Origin: Streptomyces lydicus
Lineage (GTDB): Bacteria > Actinomycetota > Actinomycetes > Streptomycetales > Streptomycetaceae
Assembly: GCF_001729485.1 (NCBI RefSeq)
Contig: NZ_CP017157.1
Span: 372,001 to 436,000, forward strand
DNA length: 64,000 nucleotides
Direction: 5' to 3'
A model generated the notes under the pieces. The model made no database searches. It was not told where the DNA came from and worked only from the letters and a program-made list of their open reading frames with translations. Below, in pieces: positions 23,880 to 32,949 of the stretch (the first letter of the stretch is position 1; each line of letters opens with the position of its first letter). Both the position numbers and the translations under genes were made by a program.

Positions 23880-25826
23880 GTGTCCCATCAGGAAAGTGCA
23901 CCCGCTCCCACACCCGCCGCACCGTCCGCCCCGCTGCCCGCCGTCGCCCCCGCCCCCGTGGAGCCGCAGAAAACCCTGGTTGACGGCCGGGTCCGGGAGG
24001 TGCACGTCCCCCCGCTCGTGCCGCCCGCCCGCCACGGCTCCCTCGGTGACCTCCCCTTCCACAACGCCGCCGAGGCCCCCACCGCGATCGTGCTGGCCCG
24101 CAAACAGCCCAGCGGCGCCTGGCGCGACATCACCGCCGCCGCGTTCGCCGCCGAGGTCCGCGCCGTCGCCAAGGGCCTGATCGCGCACGGCCTGCGCCCC
24201 GGCGACCGGCTCGCGATCATGGCCCGTACCACCTACGAGTGGACCCTCATCGACTTCGCCGCCTGGGCCGCCGGTCTGGTCACCGTCCCGCTGTACCCCA
24301 CCTCCTCCGCCCACCAGGCGCGGTGGATCCTGCACGACTCGGCCGCCCGCGCCTGCGTCGTCGAGGACGTCGACGAGGCCCGTCTGATCAGCGGCATCCG
24401 CGGCGACCTGCCCGCCCTCGACCACCTGTGGCAGTTCAACACCGGTGCGGTCTCCCAGCTCGTCTCCGCGGGCCGCGACCTCCCCGACGAGGCGGTGGAC
24501 GAGCGTCGCGCCGCACGTGCCCCGCACGCCCTCGCCACCCTCATCTACACCTCGGGCGCCACCGGCCGCCCCAAGGGTTGCGCCCTCACCCACGCCAACT
24601 TCTTCGCCGAGGTCGACAACGCCGTCGAACTCCTCCACCCGGTCTTCCGGGCGGTCAGCCAGGAGCCCGCCGCCACCCTCCTCTTCCTGCCCCTCTCCCA
24701 CGTCTTCGGCCGGATGGTCGCCGTCGGCTGCCTGCGCGCCCGGGTCCGCCTCGGCCACGCCCCCAGCATCCGGACGGACGACCTGCTCGCCGACCTCGCC
24801 GGCTTCCGCCCGACGTTCCTGCTGGCCATCCCCTACGTCCTCGAAAAGGTCTACAACACCGGCCGCGCCACCGCCGAGAAGATGGGCCGCGCCGCCTCCT
24901 TCGACCGCGCGGCCCGCATCGCCCGCTCCTACGGTGAAGCCGTCGAGGCGAAGGAACACGGCGCCGGCCCCGGCCCCGGCGTCGCCCTCAAGGCCGCCCG
25001 CAAGCTCTACGACCCCCTCGTCTACCGCCGCATCCGGGCCGCGCTCGGCGGCAAGGTCCGCTACGCCCTCTGCGGCGGCTCCCCCCTCGGCCACCGCCTC
25101 GCCGCCTTCTACACCGGCGCCGGCATCGAGATCTTCGAGGGCTACGGCCTGACGGAAACCACCGCCGCCGCCACCGTCACCCCGCCCCGGCGCCCCCGCA
25201 TCGGCACCGTCGGCTGGCCGCTGCCCGGCACCGCCGTACGCATCGCCGACGACGGCGAGATCCTGCTCCGCGGCGGCCACGTCTTCGCCGGCTACTGGGA
25301 CGCGGACCTCGGCGCCGCCCGCCCCGCCACCGACCCCCACGGCTGGCTCCCCACCGGCGACCTGGGCGCCCTCGACACCGACGGCTACCTCACCATCACC
25401 GGCCGCAAGAAGGAGATCATCGTGACGACGGGCGGCAAGAACGTCGCCCCCGCGCCCCTGGAGGACCGCCTCCGCTCCCACCCCCTGGTCGGCCAGTGCA
25501 TGGTCATCGGCGACAACCGCCCGTACATCACGGCACTGCTCACCCTCGAACCGGACGGCCTGGCCCACTGGCGCCAGATGCACAAGAAACAGCACCTGCC
25601 CCTGGAGGAACTCGTCCACGACGAGCGCCTGCTCGCCGACCTGCAACGCGCCGTCGACGACGCCAACGCCCTCGTCTCCCGGGCCGAGTCCATCCGCCGC
25701 TTCGCCGTCCTCCCGGTGGACTTCACCGAGCGCACCGGGCACCTGACCCCCTCCCTCAAGCTGCGCCGGTCCGCCGTCGCCCGCGATTTCGCCAAAGACA
25801 TAGCCGCCCTTTACGAAAGGACATGA
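23880..25826 (+). CDS. Long-chain acyl-CoA synthetase (AMP-forming)
   Basis: A 648-residue ANL-superfamily enzyme related to FadD15-type long-chain fatty acid:CoA ligases. The AMP-binding P-loop is LIYTSGATGRPKG (221-233); GYGLTET is near residue 425, and the hinge GDLGALDTDGYLTITGRKKE is near 500, followed by the catalytic Lys region. A 30-residue Pro/Ala-rich N-terminus precedes the fold. The GTG has GAGGA eight bases upstream. It activates fatty acids for lipid synthesis or oxidation. Expression is probably set by the upstream TetR protein through the shared operator. Confidence 0.9.
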   Translation: MSHQESAPAPTPAAPSAPLPAVAPAPVEPQKTLVDGRVREVHVPPLVPPARHGSLGDLPFHNAAEAPTAIVLARKQPSGAWRDITAAAFAAEVRAVAKGLIAHGLRPGDRLAIMARTTYEWTLIDFAAWAAGLVTVPLYPTSSAHQARWILHDSAARACVVEDVDEARLISGIRGDLPALDHLWQFNTGAVSQLVSAGRDLPDEAVDERRAARAPHALATLIYTSGATGRPKGCALTHANFFAEVDNAVELLHPVFRAVSQEPAATLLFLPLSHVFGRMVAVGCLRARVRLGHAPSIRTDDLLADLAGFRPTFLLAIPYVLEKVYNTGRATAEKMGRAASFDRAARIARSYGEAVEAKEHGAGPGPGVALKAARKLYDPLVYRRIRAALGGKVRYALCGGSPLGHRLAAFYTGAGIEIFEGYGLTETTAAATVTPPRRPRIGTVGWPLPGTAVRIADDGEILLRGGHVFAGYWDADLGAARPATDPHGWLPTGDLGALDTDGYLTITGRKKEIIVTTGGKNVAPAPLEDRLRSHPLVGQCMVIGDNRPYITALLTLEPDGLAHWRQMHKKQHLPLEELVHDERLLADLQRAVDDANALVSRAESIRRFAVLPVDFTERTGHLTPSLKLRRSAVARDFAKDIAALYERT

Positions 25827-25868
25827 CAACCCCTCTGGAGCCCAGGCCCCCGGCGCGTCAGACTGGAA

Positions 25869-25903
25869 CCCCGTGTCACCTCTGTGGGGGAGGTGGCGCG
25901 GGG
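25869..25903. terminator. Terminator between the acyl-CoA synthetase and HATPase genes
   Basis: The arms CCCCGTGTCACCTC (25869-25882) and GAGGTGGCGCGGGG (25890-25903) pair with two mismatches, and outer bases near 25855 and 25910 can extend the stem. It serves two convergent genes. Confidence 0.65.
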
Positions 25904-25920
25904 CCTGACGTGCGGTGGTG

Positions 25921-26292
25921 CTACGTCGCGACGACGTCGCACCAGACCGTCTTACGGCCGGCACCCAGCCGTACGCCCCACCGCACCGAGACGGCGGCCA
26001 GCAGCGCCATGCCCCGCCCGCACTCGTCCCCGCCCGCCGCCCGCACCGGTACGGGCAGCACCCGCGGCTCGGGATCGGTGACCTCGACCCGGAACCGCCC
26101 ACCCGCCGCGCCGCTGACCCGCACGACGACCGGGGTGCCCTCCCCGACGTGCCGGATCACATTGCCGACCAGCTCGCTGACGCAGAGCTGGACCTCGGCC
26201 CCCGGCCCGCCGCCCACATACGCGCCGACGGCACGCCGCAGCCCCGCCACCTCCTTGGGCACGGCGAGCAGCTCCAGCACCAGCGGCTTCAT
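25921..26292 (-). CDS. ATP-binding protein (RsbW-like HATPase)
   Basis: A 123-residue histidine-kinase-like ATPase of the anti-sigma-factor type. The N box is LCVSELVGNVIRHVG (residues 36-50) and the G2-like box is CGRGMALLAAVS (92-103). In Streptomyces such proteins commonly sit next to an XRE/DUF5753 regulator and DUF397 proteins, as here. Role inferred: a signalling partner of the cassette. It overlaps the upstream 69-residue gene by ATGA. Confidence 0.88.
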   Translation of the reverse strand: MKPLVLELLAVPKEVAGLRRAVGAYVGGGPGAEVQLCVSELVGNVIRHVGEGTPVVVRVSGAAGGRFRVEVTDPEPRVLPVPVRAAGGDECGRGMALLAAVSVRWGVRLGAGRKTVWCDVVAT

Positions 26293-26498
26293 CGCGCCGC
26301 GGCCTTACGGAGCGCTTCCGCCAGTTTGCGGGCGGTCGCCGCATTGCAGTTACCGAGCGCGACCAGCGGCGGCAGCCCGGGACTCGCCAACCCCGGGAGA
26401 TCGACCCCGAGCGACGGCAACGTGATGCCGTTGGCCTGCAGTGCGGCACGGAGGACCTCGGTGCAGTCGTGCACGTCGTCGTGAAGAGGGCTGGGCAT
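26289..26498 (-). CDS. Small protein (69 residues) paired with the HATPase
   Basis: The product runs MPSPLHDDVHDCTEVLRAAL and then NAATARKLAEALRKAAAR. It is helical and soluble, with no recognised domain. The ATG at 26498 is favoured because longer forms run toward the divergent XRE promoter. It is translationally coupled to the HATPase gene, so the two products probably act together. Confidence 0.65.
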   Translation of the reverse strand: MPSPLHDDVHDCTEVLRAALQANGITLPSLGVDLPGLASPGLPPLVALGNCNAATARKLAEALRKAAAR

Positions 26499-26615
26499 GC
26501 GGCGTACGCCTTCCTGTGCGCATGGTGACGAACTGCTCACAGCGTGGCGTCACGGGACGTAGCGTGGAAGGCAATCGGGTTGCGCAGGGCAACTTGCAGA
26601 GAGTGGTGGTGCGTT

Positions 26616-27467
26616 GTGCCTCCTCGTAAAGATCCTGACGCGTCGGCGAGCGTTCCGGCCTTCTACGGAGCCGAGCTGCGCTATCAGCGGGAAGCCGCGG
26701 GCCTCACGCTCGAACAGCTCGCGGAGGGCAGTTACCGAGGGATCTCGTTCCTCAGCCAGATCGAGCGCGGTGAGCGCCGGATGCCGGAAGATCTGGCCCG
26801 GCATGTCGACGAGAAGCTGAAGACGGACGGGTTTTTCCAGCGCCGTTGTGAAGATGCGAGGAAGGCGCGGCAGTCCGGTCTTTCGGAGTACTTCGCGGAT
26901 GCCGCGGAGATGGAGCAGTACGCGGAAGCGATCGAGGACTGGGCGCCGCTGGTGCTGCCGGGGCTGCTGCACACGGCGGCGTACTCGCTGGCGATCACGC
27001 GGTCGACCATGCCGTGGGCCTCCGGCGACGAGATCGAGCAGATGGTGGCCGCGAGGCTGAAACGAGCCAAGCTGTTCGACAAGGAGAAGCCCCCGCATTT
27101 CTGGGCGATCCTCGACGAGACCGTGATTCGGCGCCGCGTCCTCCCGCCGGAGCAGATGGCGGATCTGATGGATCACATCGCCGCCGTGATCAGGGCGACG
27201 TCGTCGATTCTGCAGATCCTTCCGGCAACCACCGTCGCTCACCCTTTCGCGATGGGCGTGACGCGAGTCATGACCTTCCCGGACGCTCCCACCGTCGTGT
27301 ACACGGAGGGCCTCCACAGCGGCCAACTCATCGACTACCCGGCGCTCGTGAAGCGGTACGAGCGGTCGTACGATCTGCTCAGGGCCGCCGCACTGCCGCC
27401 GGAGGCGTCCCTGGCAATGGTCGAGGCAGCGGCAGAGGAGTACCGAAATGGCAAGCAGAAAGCTTGA
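26616..27467 (+). CDS. XRE-family regulator with DUF5753 domain
   Basis: A 283-residue protein. The N-terminal helix-turn-helix is YGAELRYQREAAGLTLEQLA, then GISFLSQIERGERRMPEDLA. From about residue 90 comes the DUF5753 ligand-type domain, typical of the BldB/WhiJ-type Streptomyces cassettes (EDWAPLVLPGLLHTAAYSLA; ERSYDLLRAAALPPEASLAM). The GTG at 26616 (VPPRKDPDAS) is chosen because it matches the usual N-terminus; a longer form from 26544 is open but unlikely. It overlaps the DUF397 gene by 20 bases. Confidence 0.88.
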   Translation: MPPRKDPDASASVPAFYGAELRYQREAAGLTLEQLAEGSYRGISFLSQIERGERRMPEDLARHVDEKLKTDGFFQRRCEDARKARQSGLSEYFADAAEMEQYAEAIEDWAPLVLPGLLHTAAYSLAITRSTMPWASGDEIEQMVAARLKRAKLFDKEKPPHFWAILDETVIRRRVLPPEQMADLMDHIAAVIRATSSILQILPATTVAHPFAMGVTRVMTFPDAPTVVYTEGLHSGQLIDYPALVKRYERSYDLLRAAALPPEASLAMVEAAAEEYRNGKQKA

Positions 27468-27663
27468 CTTGAGTTCCGCACTCTGGCGCAAGAGCAGCTA
27501 CAGCACGAACGGCGGCGAATGCATCGAGATCGCCGACGGCATGCCCGGCCTGGTCCCCGTCCGGGACTCCAAGGACCCGCAGGGGCCTGCTCTGTTCATT
27601 CCGGCCGGGGCCTGGAGGACGTTCATCACGGCCGTCAGATCCGCAACCTTTCCCGCCGCGTAG
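27448..27663 (+). CDS. DUF397 protein, copy 1
   Basis: A 71-residue DUF397 protein: WRKSSYSTNGGECIEIADG, then VPVRDSKDPQGPALFIPAGA and WRTFITAVR. DUF397 proteins are partners of XRE/DUF5753 regulators in Streptomyces and influence development in the WhiJ/BldB-type systems. The start overlaps the XRE gene. A near-identical second copy follows. Confidence 0.93.
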   Translation: MASRKLDLSSALWRKSSYSTNGGECIEIADGMPGLVPVRDSKDPQGPALFIPAGAWRTFITAVRSATFPAA

Positions 27664-27733
27664 GCCGGGACCGGAAACGACGGCCGCCCACCCTCCCTGG
27701 TCATCGTCGAGGACGTAGCAAGGGGTTACCGAG

Positions 27734-27964
27734 ATGAAGCGCAGCAACAGGCTTGCCCTGAATTCTGCCCGCTGGCGCAAGAGCAGCTACAGCAACGGCA
27801 CCGGCGGAGAATGTGTCGAGATCTCGGACGACTTCCCCGGCCTCGTCCCCGTACGGGACTCCAAGGACCCGCAGGGACCGGCTCTGTTCATTCCGGCCGG
27901 GGCCTGGAGGACGTTCATCACGGCCGTCAGATCCGCAGCCTTTTCCCGTCGCGGAGGGCGGTGA
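27734..27964 (+). CDS. DUF397 protein, copy 2
   Basis: A 76-residue DUF397 protein and tandem paralogue of the gene at 27448. The last 35 codons are nearly identical in DNA (27561-27650 against 27853-27942), while the N-terminal parts differ more. Its end overlaps by 38 bases the 3' end of the convergent TPR-protein gene, so the last residues (SRRGGR) may be a consequence of the duplication. Confidence 0.92.
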   Translation: MKRSNRLALNSARWRKSSYSNGTGGECVEISDDFPGLVPVRDSKDPQGPALFIPAGAWRTFITAVRSAAFSRRGGR

Positions 27965-30605
27965 CCCGGCGCCGCGTCAGGCGGGGGACGTCACGCAGGG
28001 CGTGGCGGAAAGCGGTGTGTCCGGTCTCGCCCTCCAGCCAGTCGTCGAGGGTCTGCCAGGCCGCCGCGTATCCGGTGGACAGCCGGCGGACCGTCTTCGT
28101 CTCCAGCCGTGTCACACCGTCCGCGGCGCGTTCCCTGAGGAGTCGCTGACCCGCGTTGCTCATCGCGTAGGCACGGGCCTTTTCCATGTCGTGGTGCAGT
28201 GCCGCAAGTGTCTTCTCGATCTCCCCGGGGGCCGGGAGGCCGTTCGGGGACGCCGTCTCGTCCGGCACCAGCGGGGGCGGGAAATCCGGTGAAGAGGACG
28301 ACATCGGCTGGAAGTTGGCCTGGATGTAGCGGATGAGCGTCACCCTGTCCTGCCATCTGCGGTTGGACTCGTCCGCGGAGATCCCGTGCAGGGAATTCCA
28401 GAGCTTGCGCTCGGTGCGCAGCCATTCCGTCGCGTGCTGGATATCGACGTCGGCGCTCTCGCTCCGCAGGTTCCAGACCTGCTGCATCACCTTGGCGATT
28501 TCTTCGAGCAGCCGGTAGTCGTACTCCCGCAACTGCTTGTCGGACCGGCTGCTGGGCGGGCTCTGCTCGAAGGCTTCCGCGCTCGGGTACACCGTCCGCA
28601 CGAAGTTGTTGAAGAGGGCATTCGGGCGGGTGCCCTTTCTGCGGAGCAGCGCGAGGTCGGGGTCCTCGTCGACCATCCACGACCGTTCGACGGCGGCGGC
28701 GCGCCCGCACGTCGCCTGTACGGCCTGGTCGAGGTGGGCGACGGCATAGCGGGCGAGTTTCCGTTGCCGGGGCCGGTCGTGGCGATCGGCGTGCATCGCC
28801 ACGGCGTAGACACACGCGGAGTTGTAGTGGGTGTGCCAGTCGTGCCGCGAGCCGATCCACGGCGCGATACGGAGGCGCCTGCGGAGGGCCGGGACGTCCA
28901 CCCGTTTCCAGCCGAGCCATCTGCCGGGGCGCCGCCAGGCGTATTTCCGCCGCCACTTCTGCGGGTCCGGCACGCTGCCGTAATCGGTGCTCGCCCAGGC
29001 CAGGCGCAGCGGGGCCCACACCCTGCGGTTGATCTGGAATGCGCCGCGGGTGACGGAGGGCTGCGTTCCGCGTGTGCTCTGGTGGTAGGCGGCCGGCCAG
29101 CAGACCCGGGCCCAACTCCACAGCCAGGAGGGCCAGTAGAGCCACACGCGGGCCCAGGCGTCGTCGGCGGAGAGGCGTGCCGTTTCCTGGAGGGCGGCGC
29201 GTTGCATCACCAGGCGCACCGCGGCTTCGTTGTCGCTCTGCAGGGTGTCCCTGAGCCAATCCTGGCCTGCCTTTTTCCTCGCTTTGCGCGGCAGGCGGGC
29301 ACCTGTGCCGTGCAGGCCGGCGGCGGCGGGCCAATACCGTTCCACAAGGATCGGTGTCAGGTGTTCGCGCGTGAGGGCGCCATTGGTTCCGGTGTGCGCG
29401 CACCATTGTTCCGCGGTGGTTTCGGAGGTGCCGAGAATGATTGAATTTCGGTACCGGAGGCCGAGCATCTCGCGGTGCAGGCACGGGTGCCGGAAGTAGC
29501 GCAGCCGCCGCCAGTGCGGAATCCAGCGGTTCTGCCACAGTCGTTTCCGGTAGCGGCGGGCACTTTGGCCGTCGAGGGTCAGCGCCCGCTGGCAGGTGTC
29601 GAGGGCGTCGATGTGCAGGCCCATCTTTTCCTGGGTCTCCGCCAGCTCGGCCCGCAGTGCGGCATTCGTCGGGTCGAGGCGTACGGCCCGGAAGTACTGC
29701 TCCAGCGCCTCGTGGTAACGCCCGGCGCGGCTCAGTTCGTTCGCCGACTGATATGCCTCGTACAGCTCCGGCTTGATCTCCCGACCCCACCACCGGCGCC
29801 ACGGCGGCAGCCGCCCGGCGCGGGTGACGGGCAACAGCGTGCTGACGGTCCAGCTGCCGGCTTTCCGGATGACGTCGTCCCAGTCGCTGCCCCATACGGT
29901 GGTCGTGCGCGAGCCGCCGAAGAGGAAAGCGGTGACGGTGACCGTCGCGCCGTACTGATCCGGCAACGGGCTTTCGCGGAACTGGAGAATGCCGCTGACC
30001 CGGTAGGCCAGTTTCGGGCGCAGCCGGCTGAGCAGTTTCGGCAGTGCCGTCCCCAGCTTGTCGGGGTCGATCTCGATATCGCCGAGCAGTTCCAGAAAGG
30101 ACTCGGCGGGGGCCTGCGCCGGAAGCGTGGCCGGCGGATACATGCTGCTGTCGGACAGCCGGCGGCGGAGCCTGGCGGTGAGGTCGATGTCGCTCGGTTT
30201 CGGGGTGCCCTCGGGCGTGGCGTCCTCCAGCTGCTGCACGTCCACCGCGCCGGGCTTGTACGCCAGCCAGGCGCGCGTCGCCCGCCACAGCAGATACAGG
30301 AGCAGCAGCAGCACCAGGAAGAAGGCGAGCCGTGCGCCGATGGAGGCGCCGTGGTGGGACCCCGGCGTGAAGACCGCGCCGAGGCCGCCGAAGACCCGGC
30401 CCAGGAACCCGACGACCCCCTTGCCCGCCCAGGCCGTACGGCCGGCTCCCGCCGCGTAGAGCGCGGCGATCAGTCCGGCGCATCCGATACCGCTCCACAC
30501 CCACCAGGCCACGAACCGGGGCGCCGGCAACGGTGCCGTCAGGGTGCGTTCGTTATCTGCTCGGCCGTTGAACATGGCGACCACTGCCCGGGTGCTGTCA
30601 GGCAC
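27927..30605 (-). CDS. Large membrane-anchored TPR protein
   Basis: An 892-residue protein of unknown function. Two membrane segments lie near residues 31-53 (FVAWWVWSGIGCAGLIAALY) and 88-108 (ARLAFFLVLLLLLYLLWRA). A soluble domain (about 150-265) then leads to TPR-like repeats at about 280-345 (AYQSANELSRAGRYHEALEQ, then YFRAVRLDPTNAAL, IDALDTCQRALTL). A Trp/Arg-rich central region (350-640) is followed by a helical C-terminal third. No kinase, NTPase or protease motif is evident. The start at 30605 could move to 30575. Two mini zinc-finger genes lie directly upstream on the same strand. Confidence 0.75.
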   Translation of the reverse strand: MPDSTRAVVAMFNGRADNERTLTAPLPAPRFVAWWVWSGIGCAGLIAALYAAGAGRTAWAGKGVVGFLGRVFGGLGAVFTPGSHHGASIGARLAFFLVLLLLLYLLWRATRAWLAYKPGAVDVQQLEDATPEGTPKPSDIDLTARLRRRLSDSSMYPPATLPAQAPAESFLELLGDIEIDPDKLGTALPKLLSRLRPKLAYRVSGILQFRESPLPDQYGATVTVTAFLFGGSRTTTVWGSDWDDVIRKAGSWTVSTLLPVTRAGRLPPWRRWWGREIKPELYEAYQSANELSRAGRYHEALEQYFRAVRLDPTNAALRAELAETQEKMGLHIDALDTCQRALTLDGQSARRYRKRLWQNRWIPHWRRLRYFRHPCLHREMLGLRYRNSIILGTSETTAEQWCAHTGTNGALTREHLTPILVERYWPAAAGLHGTGARLPRKARKKAGQDWLRDTLQSDNEAAVRLVMQRAALQETARLSADDAWARVWLYWPSWLWSWARVCWPAAYHQSTRGTQPSVTRGAFQINRRVWAPLRLAWASTDYGSVPDPQKWRRKYAWRRPGRWLGWKRVDVPALRRRLRIAPWIGSRHDWHTHYNSACVYAVAMHADRHDRPRQRKLARYAVAHLDQAVQATCGRAAAVERSWMVDEDPDLALLRRKGTRPNALFNNFVRTVYPSAEAFEQSPPSSRSDKQLREYDYRLLEEIAKVMQQVWNLRSESADVDIQHATEWLRTERKLWNSLHGISADESNRRWQDRVTLIRYIQANFQPMSSSSPDFPPPLVPDETASPNGLPAPGEIEKTLAALHHDMEKARAYAMSNAGQRLLRERAADGVTRLETKTVRRLSTGYAAAWQTLDDWLEGETGHTAFRHALRDVPRLTRRRVTALRDGKRLRI

Positions 30606-30670
30606 ATGCTCTTCCTGATTTCCACGCTACCCACGGATCCGCTGGTAGACAGGGCAACCAAAAGCGGCGG

Positions 30671-30982
30671 CTACCGGGGAGGCAGGGCCACCGCCGTCTG
30701 CATCTCGCAGGAGTTGCACCAGAAGGCCCAGCCGTTGGCGTCGACGGACCGGGAGCCGCACGCCAGGCACGGGTCGCCGACGAAGCTCGCCGCGACCCAG
30801 GTGCCGGCCGTCGCCGCGCGTCGTCCCGCGGCCGCGCACTCCTCGGCGTAGCAGGGGATGCACAGCCCGCCCTGCCGTCCGGGCAGCTTCATCGACCGTA
30901 TTCCGCAGGTGGAGCACGGCAGTTTGCCGACGTACTCCGCTTCCAGGCCGACCGGCTTCCCGTTCTTGCTCAACGCTGCCAC
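30671..30982 (-). CDS. Zinc-ribbon protein, 103 residues
   Basis: Four CxxC knuckles form two zinc ribbons: LPCSTCGIRSMKL with CIPCY, and PCLACGSRSVD with FWCNSC. The GTG at 30982 has AGGAGG ten bases upstream, which sits in the gap after the mini DnaJ-type gene. Likely structural zinc sites for protein or nucleic-acid contact; the partner is unknown. It sits between the 45-residue zinc protein and the TPR protein in one probable operon. Confidence 0.75.
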   Translation of the reverse strand: MAALSKNGKPVGLEAEYVGKLPCSTCGIRSMKLPGRQGGLCIPCYAEECAAAGRRAATAGTWVAASFVGDPCLACGSRSVDANGWAFWCNSCEMQTAVALPPR

Positions 30983-30999
30983 GTCGCCTCTGCCTCCTC

Positions 31000-31137
31000 T
31001 TACGCCAGGACGGTGCCGGTGCCACCGCACCCGGAGCACAGCGTCGTGACCTCGTCGCCGGCCGGCGTCTCCCAGTCCACGGTTCCTCTGCCGCCGCAAT
31101 CGGGGCAGGGCTTCTGCGGGGGCAAGTGCTCGCTCAT
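31000..31137 (-). CDS. Mini zinc-finger protein with DnaJ-type CxxCxGxG repeats
   Basis: A 45-residue ORF (MSEHLPPQKPCPDCGGRGTV, ending LCSGCGGTGTVLA). Two CxxCGGxG elements match half of a DnaJ central zinc domain, without a J domain. The stop is 17 bases before the GTG of the 103-residue zinc-ribbon gene, whose SD follows the stop immediately. Possibly a chaperone-like or metal-site adaptor; function unknown. Confidence 0.72.
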   Translation of the reverse strand: MSEHLPPQKPCPDCGGRGTVDWETPAGDEVTTLCSGCGGTGTVLA

Positions 31138-31508
31138 TCTGCCCACGGTAGGCCGCGTCATGTCGCCATGTGACCACTTTCCGTGATCGCTTCGATACGT
31201 GCTCCGGGCAGGTTTACCGGGGCGGGCGCGGGCGCGGAGTGCGGGCCGTACCGGCCGCCGCCGCGGCCCGTACGGCCGGCCCGGCCTGCTCCCGGGGCCC
31301 GTCCTCCGGCCGGTTCCGTACCCGGCCGGTGCCGTTACCCGCCGGCATTCTTTCCGCGCCGGAGAAAGCGGGGGAGTTCGTGCGGAGAGGGGGCGCGGAG
31401 GTGGCCGAAAACGCTCTTAATCCGCCCGTCGGCAAGAGTTCATGCCACCGTCGTTCAAGCCGCCCGGAGTCGGTGCACCTGCAAAGGCGGCGCGGGGAAA
31501 CAAAAGGC
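31138..31508. other. Intergenic region between the mini zinc-finger gene and cspA terminator
   Basis: It should hold the promoter of the minus-strand zinc-protein/TPR operon near 31140-31200. Beyond that no gene or repeat was recognised. Confidence 0.5.
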
Positions 31509-31550
31509 AGGAGCCCCGCTCGCCACCTGAGTGGCGGAGCGAGGCTCCTT
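31509..31550 (-). terminator. Terminator of cspA
   Basis: The arms AGGAGCCCCGCTCGCCAC (31509-31526) and GTGGCGGAGCGAGGCTCCT (31531-31549) form a long stem with one bulge and a four-base loop, about 45 bases after the cspA stop. Confidence 0.8.
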
Positions 31551-31595
31551 GGGTACTACTTTGGTGCGACTCGGAAAGATTCCGGGCCGGGCAAC

Positions 31596-31799
31596 TTACT
31601 GCGGGGTCACGTTCTCCGCCTGCGGGCCCTTCGGCCCCTGGGTGACGTCGAAGTTCACCTGCTGGTTCTCCTCGAGGGAGCGGAAGCCGGAGGCGTTGAT
31701 CGCGGAGTAGTGGACGAAGACATCCGGGCCGCCGCCGTCCTGGGCGATGAAGCCGAAGCCCTTTTCAGCGTTGAACCACTTGACGGTTCCGGTAGCCAT
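31596..31799 (-). CDS. cspA: Cold-shock protein CspA family
   Basis: A 67-residue cold-shock domain protein with both RNA-binding motifs: [11 protein letters not shown] (RNP1) and DVFVHYSAI (RNP2). The start at 31799 has AGGAGG six bases upstream; the longer form from 31844 is 5' leader. It acts as an RNA chaperone. The long structured leader suggests post-transcriptional control. Confidence 0.97.
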   Translation of the reverse strand: MATGTVKWFNAEKGFGFIAQDGGGPDVFVHYSAINASGFRSLEENQQVNFDVTQGPKGPQAENVTPQ

Positions 31800-31864
31800 A
31801 AGCCCTCCTTGGGCCAAAGGGTTGCCCTGCTCCAGAACCTGCAAACAAGTCTGAAAACTACAAA

Positions 31865-31935
31865 AGCCTGCGGGTTACATGCTCCGCAGGCTCTGTACTG
31901 CAAGGGAAACCAAACTGCAACTTGCGCTGAGCCTA
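31865..31935 (-). promoter_or_regulatory. cspA promoter and leader hairpin
   Basis: On the minus strand TAGGCT (31935-31930) is a candidate -10, giving a leader of about 125 bases. Within it AGCCTGCGG (31892-31884) and CCGCAGGCT (31873-31865) form a perfect 9-bp stem with a 10-base loop, followed directly by TTTTGTAGTTTT. That is the layout of an intrinsic terminator inside the leader. Confidence 0.5.
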
Positions 31936-32036
31936 GCATGGTGGACTCGTGAGGCGGAAGAGCCAAAGATCACGTTTAACCGTCAGCACTAACGTCCATA
32001 GGTTGCCCCGCCGCGGCGGGGCGAGTGCGGCAGGTC

Positions 32037-32939
<903 letters not shown>

Positions 32940-32949
32940 GGCGCCGCGG

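Noticed and set aside
25496-26484. Plus-strand ORFs (25496-26425, 25915-26484) over the HATPase gene
   Set aside because: Antisense to the HATPase and its partner; Arg/Pro/His-rich shadow frames.
31170-31952. 260-codon plus-strand ORF across the cspA region
   Set aside because: Antisense to cspA and crossing its terminator; no RBS or domain.
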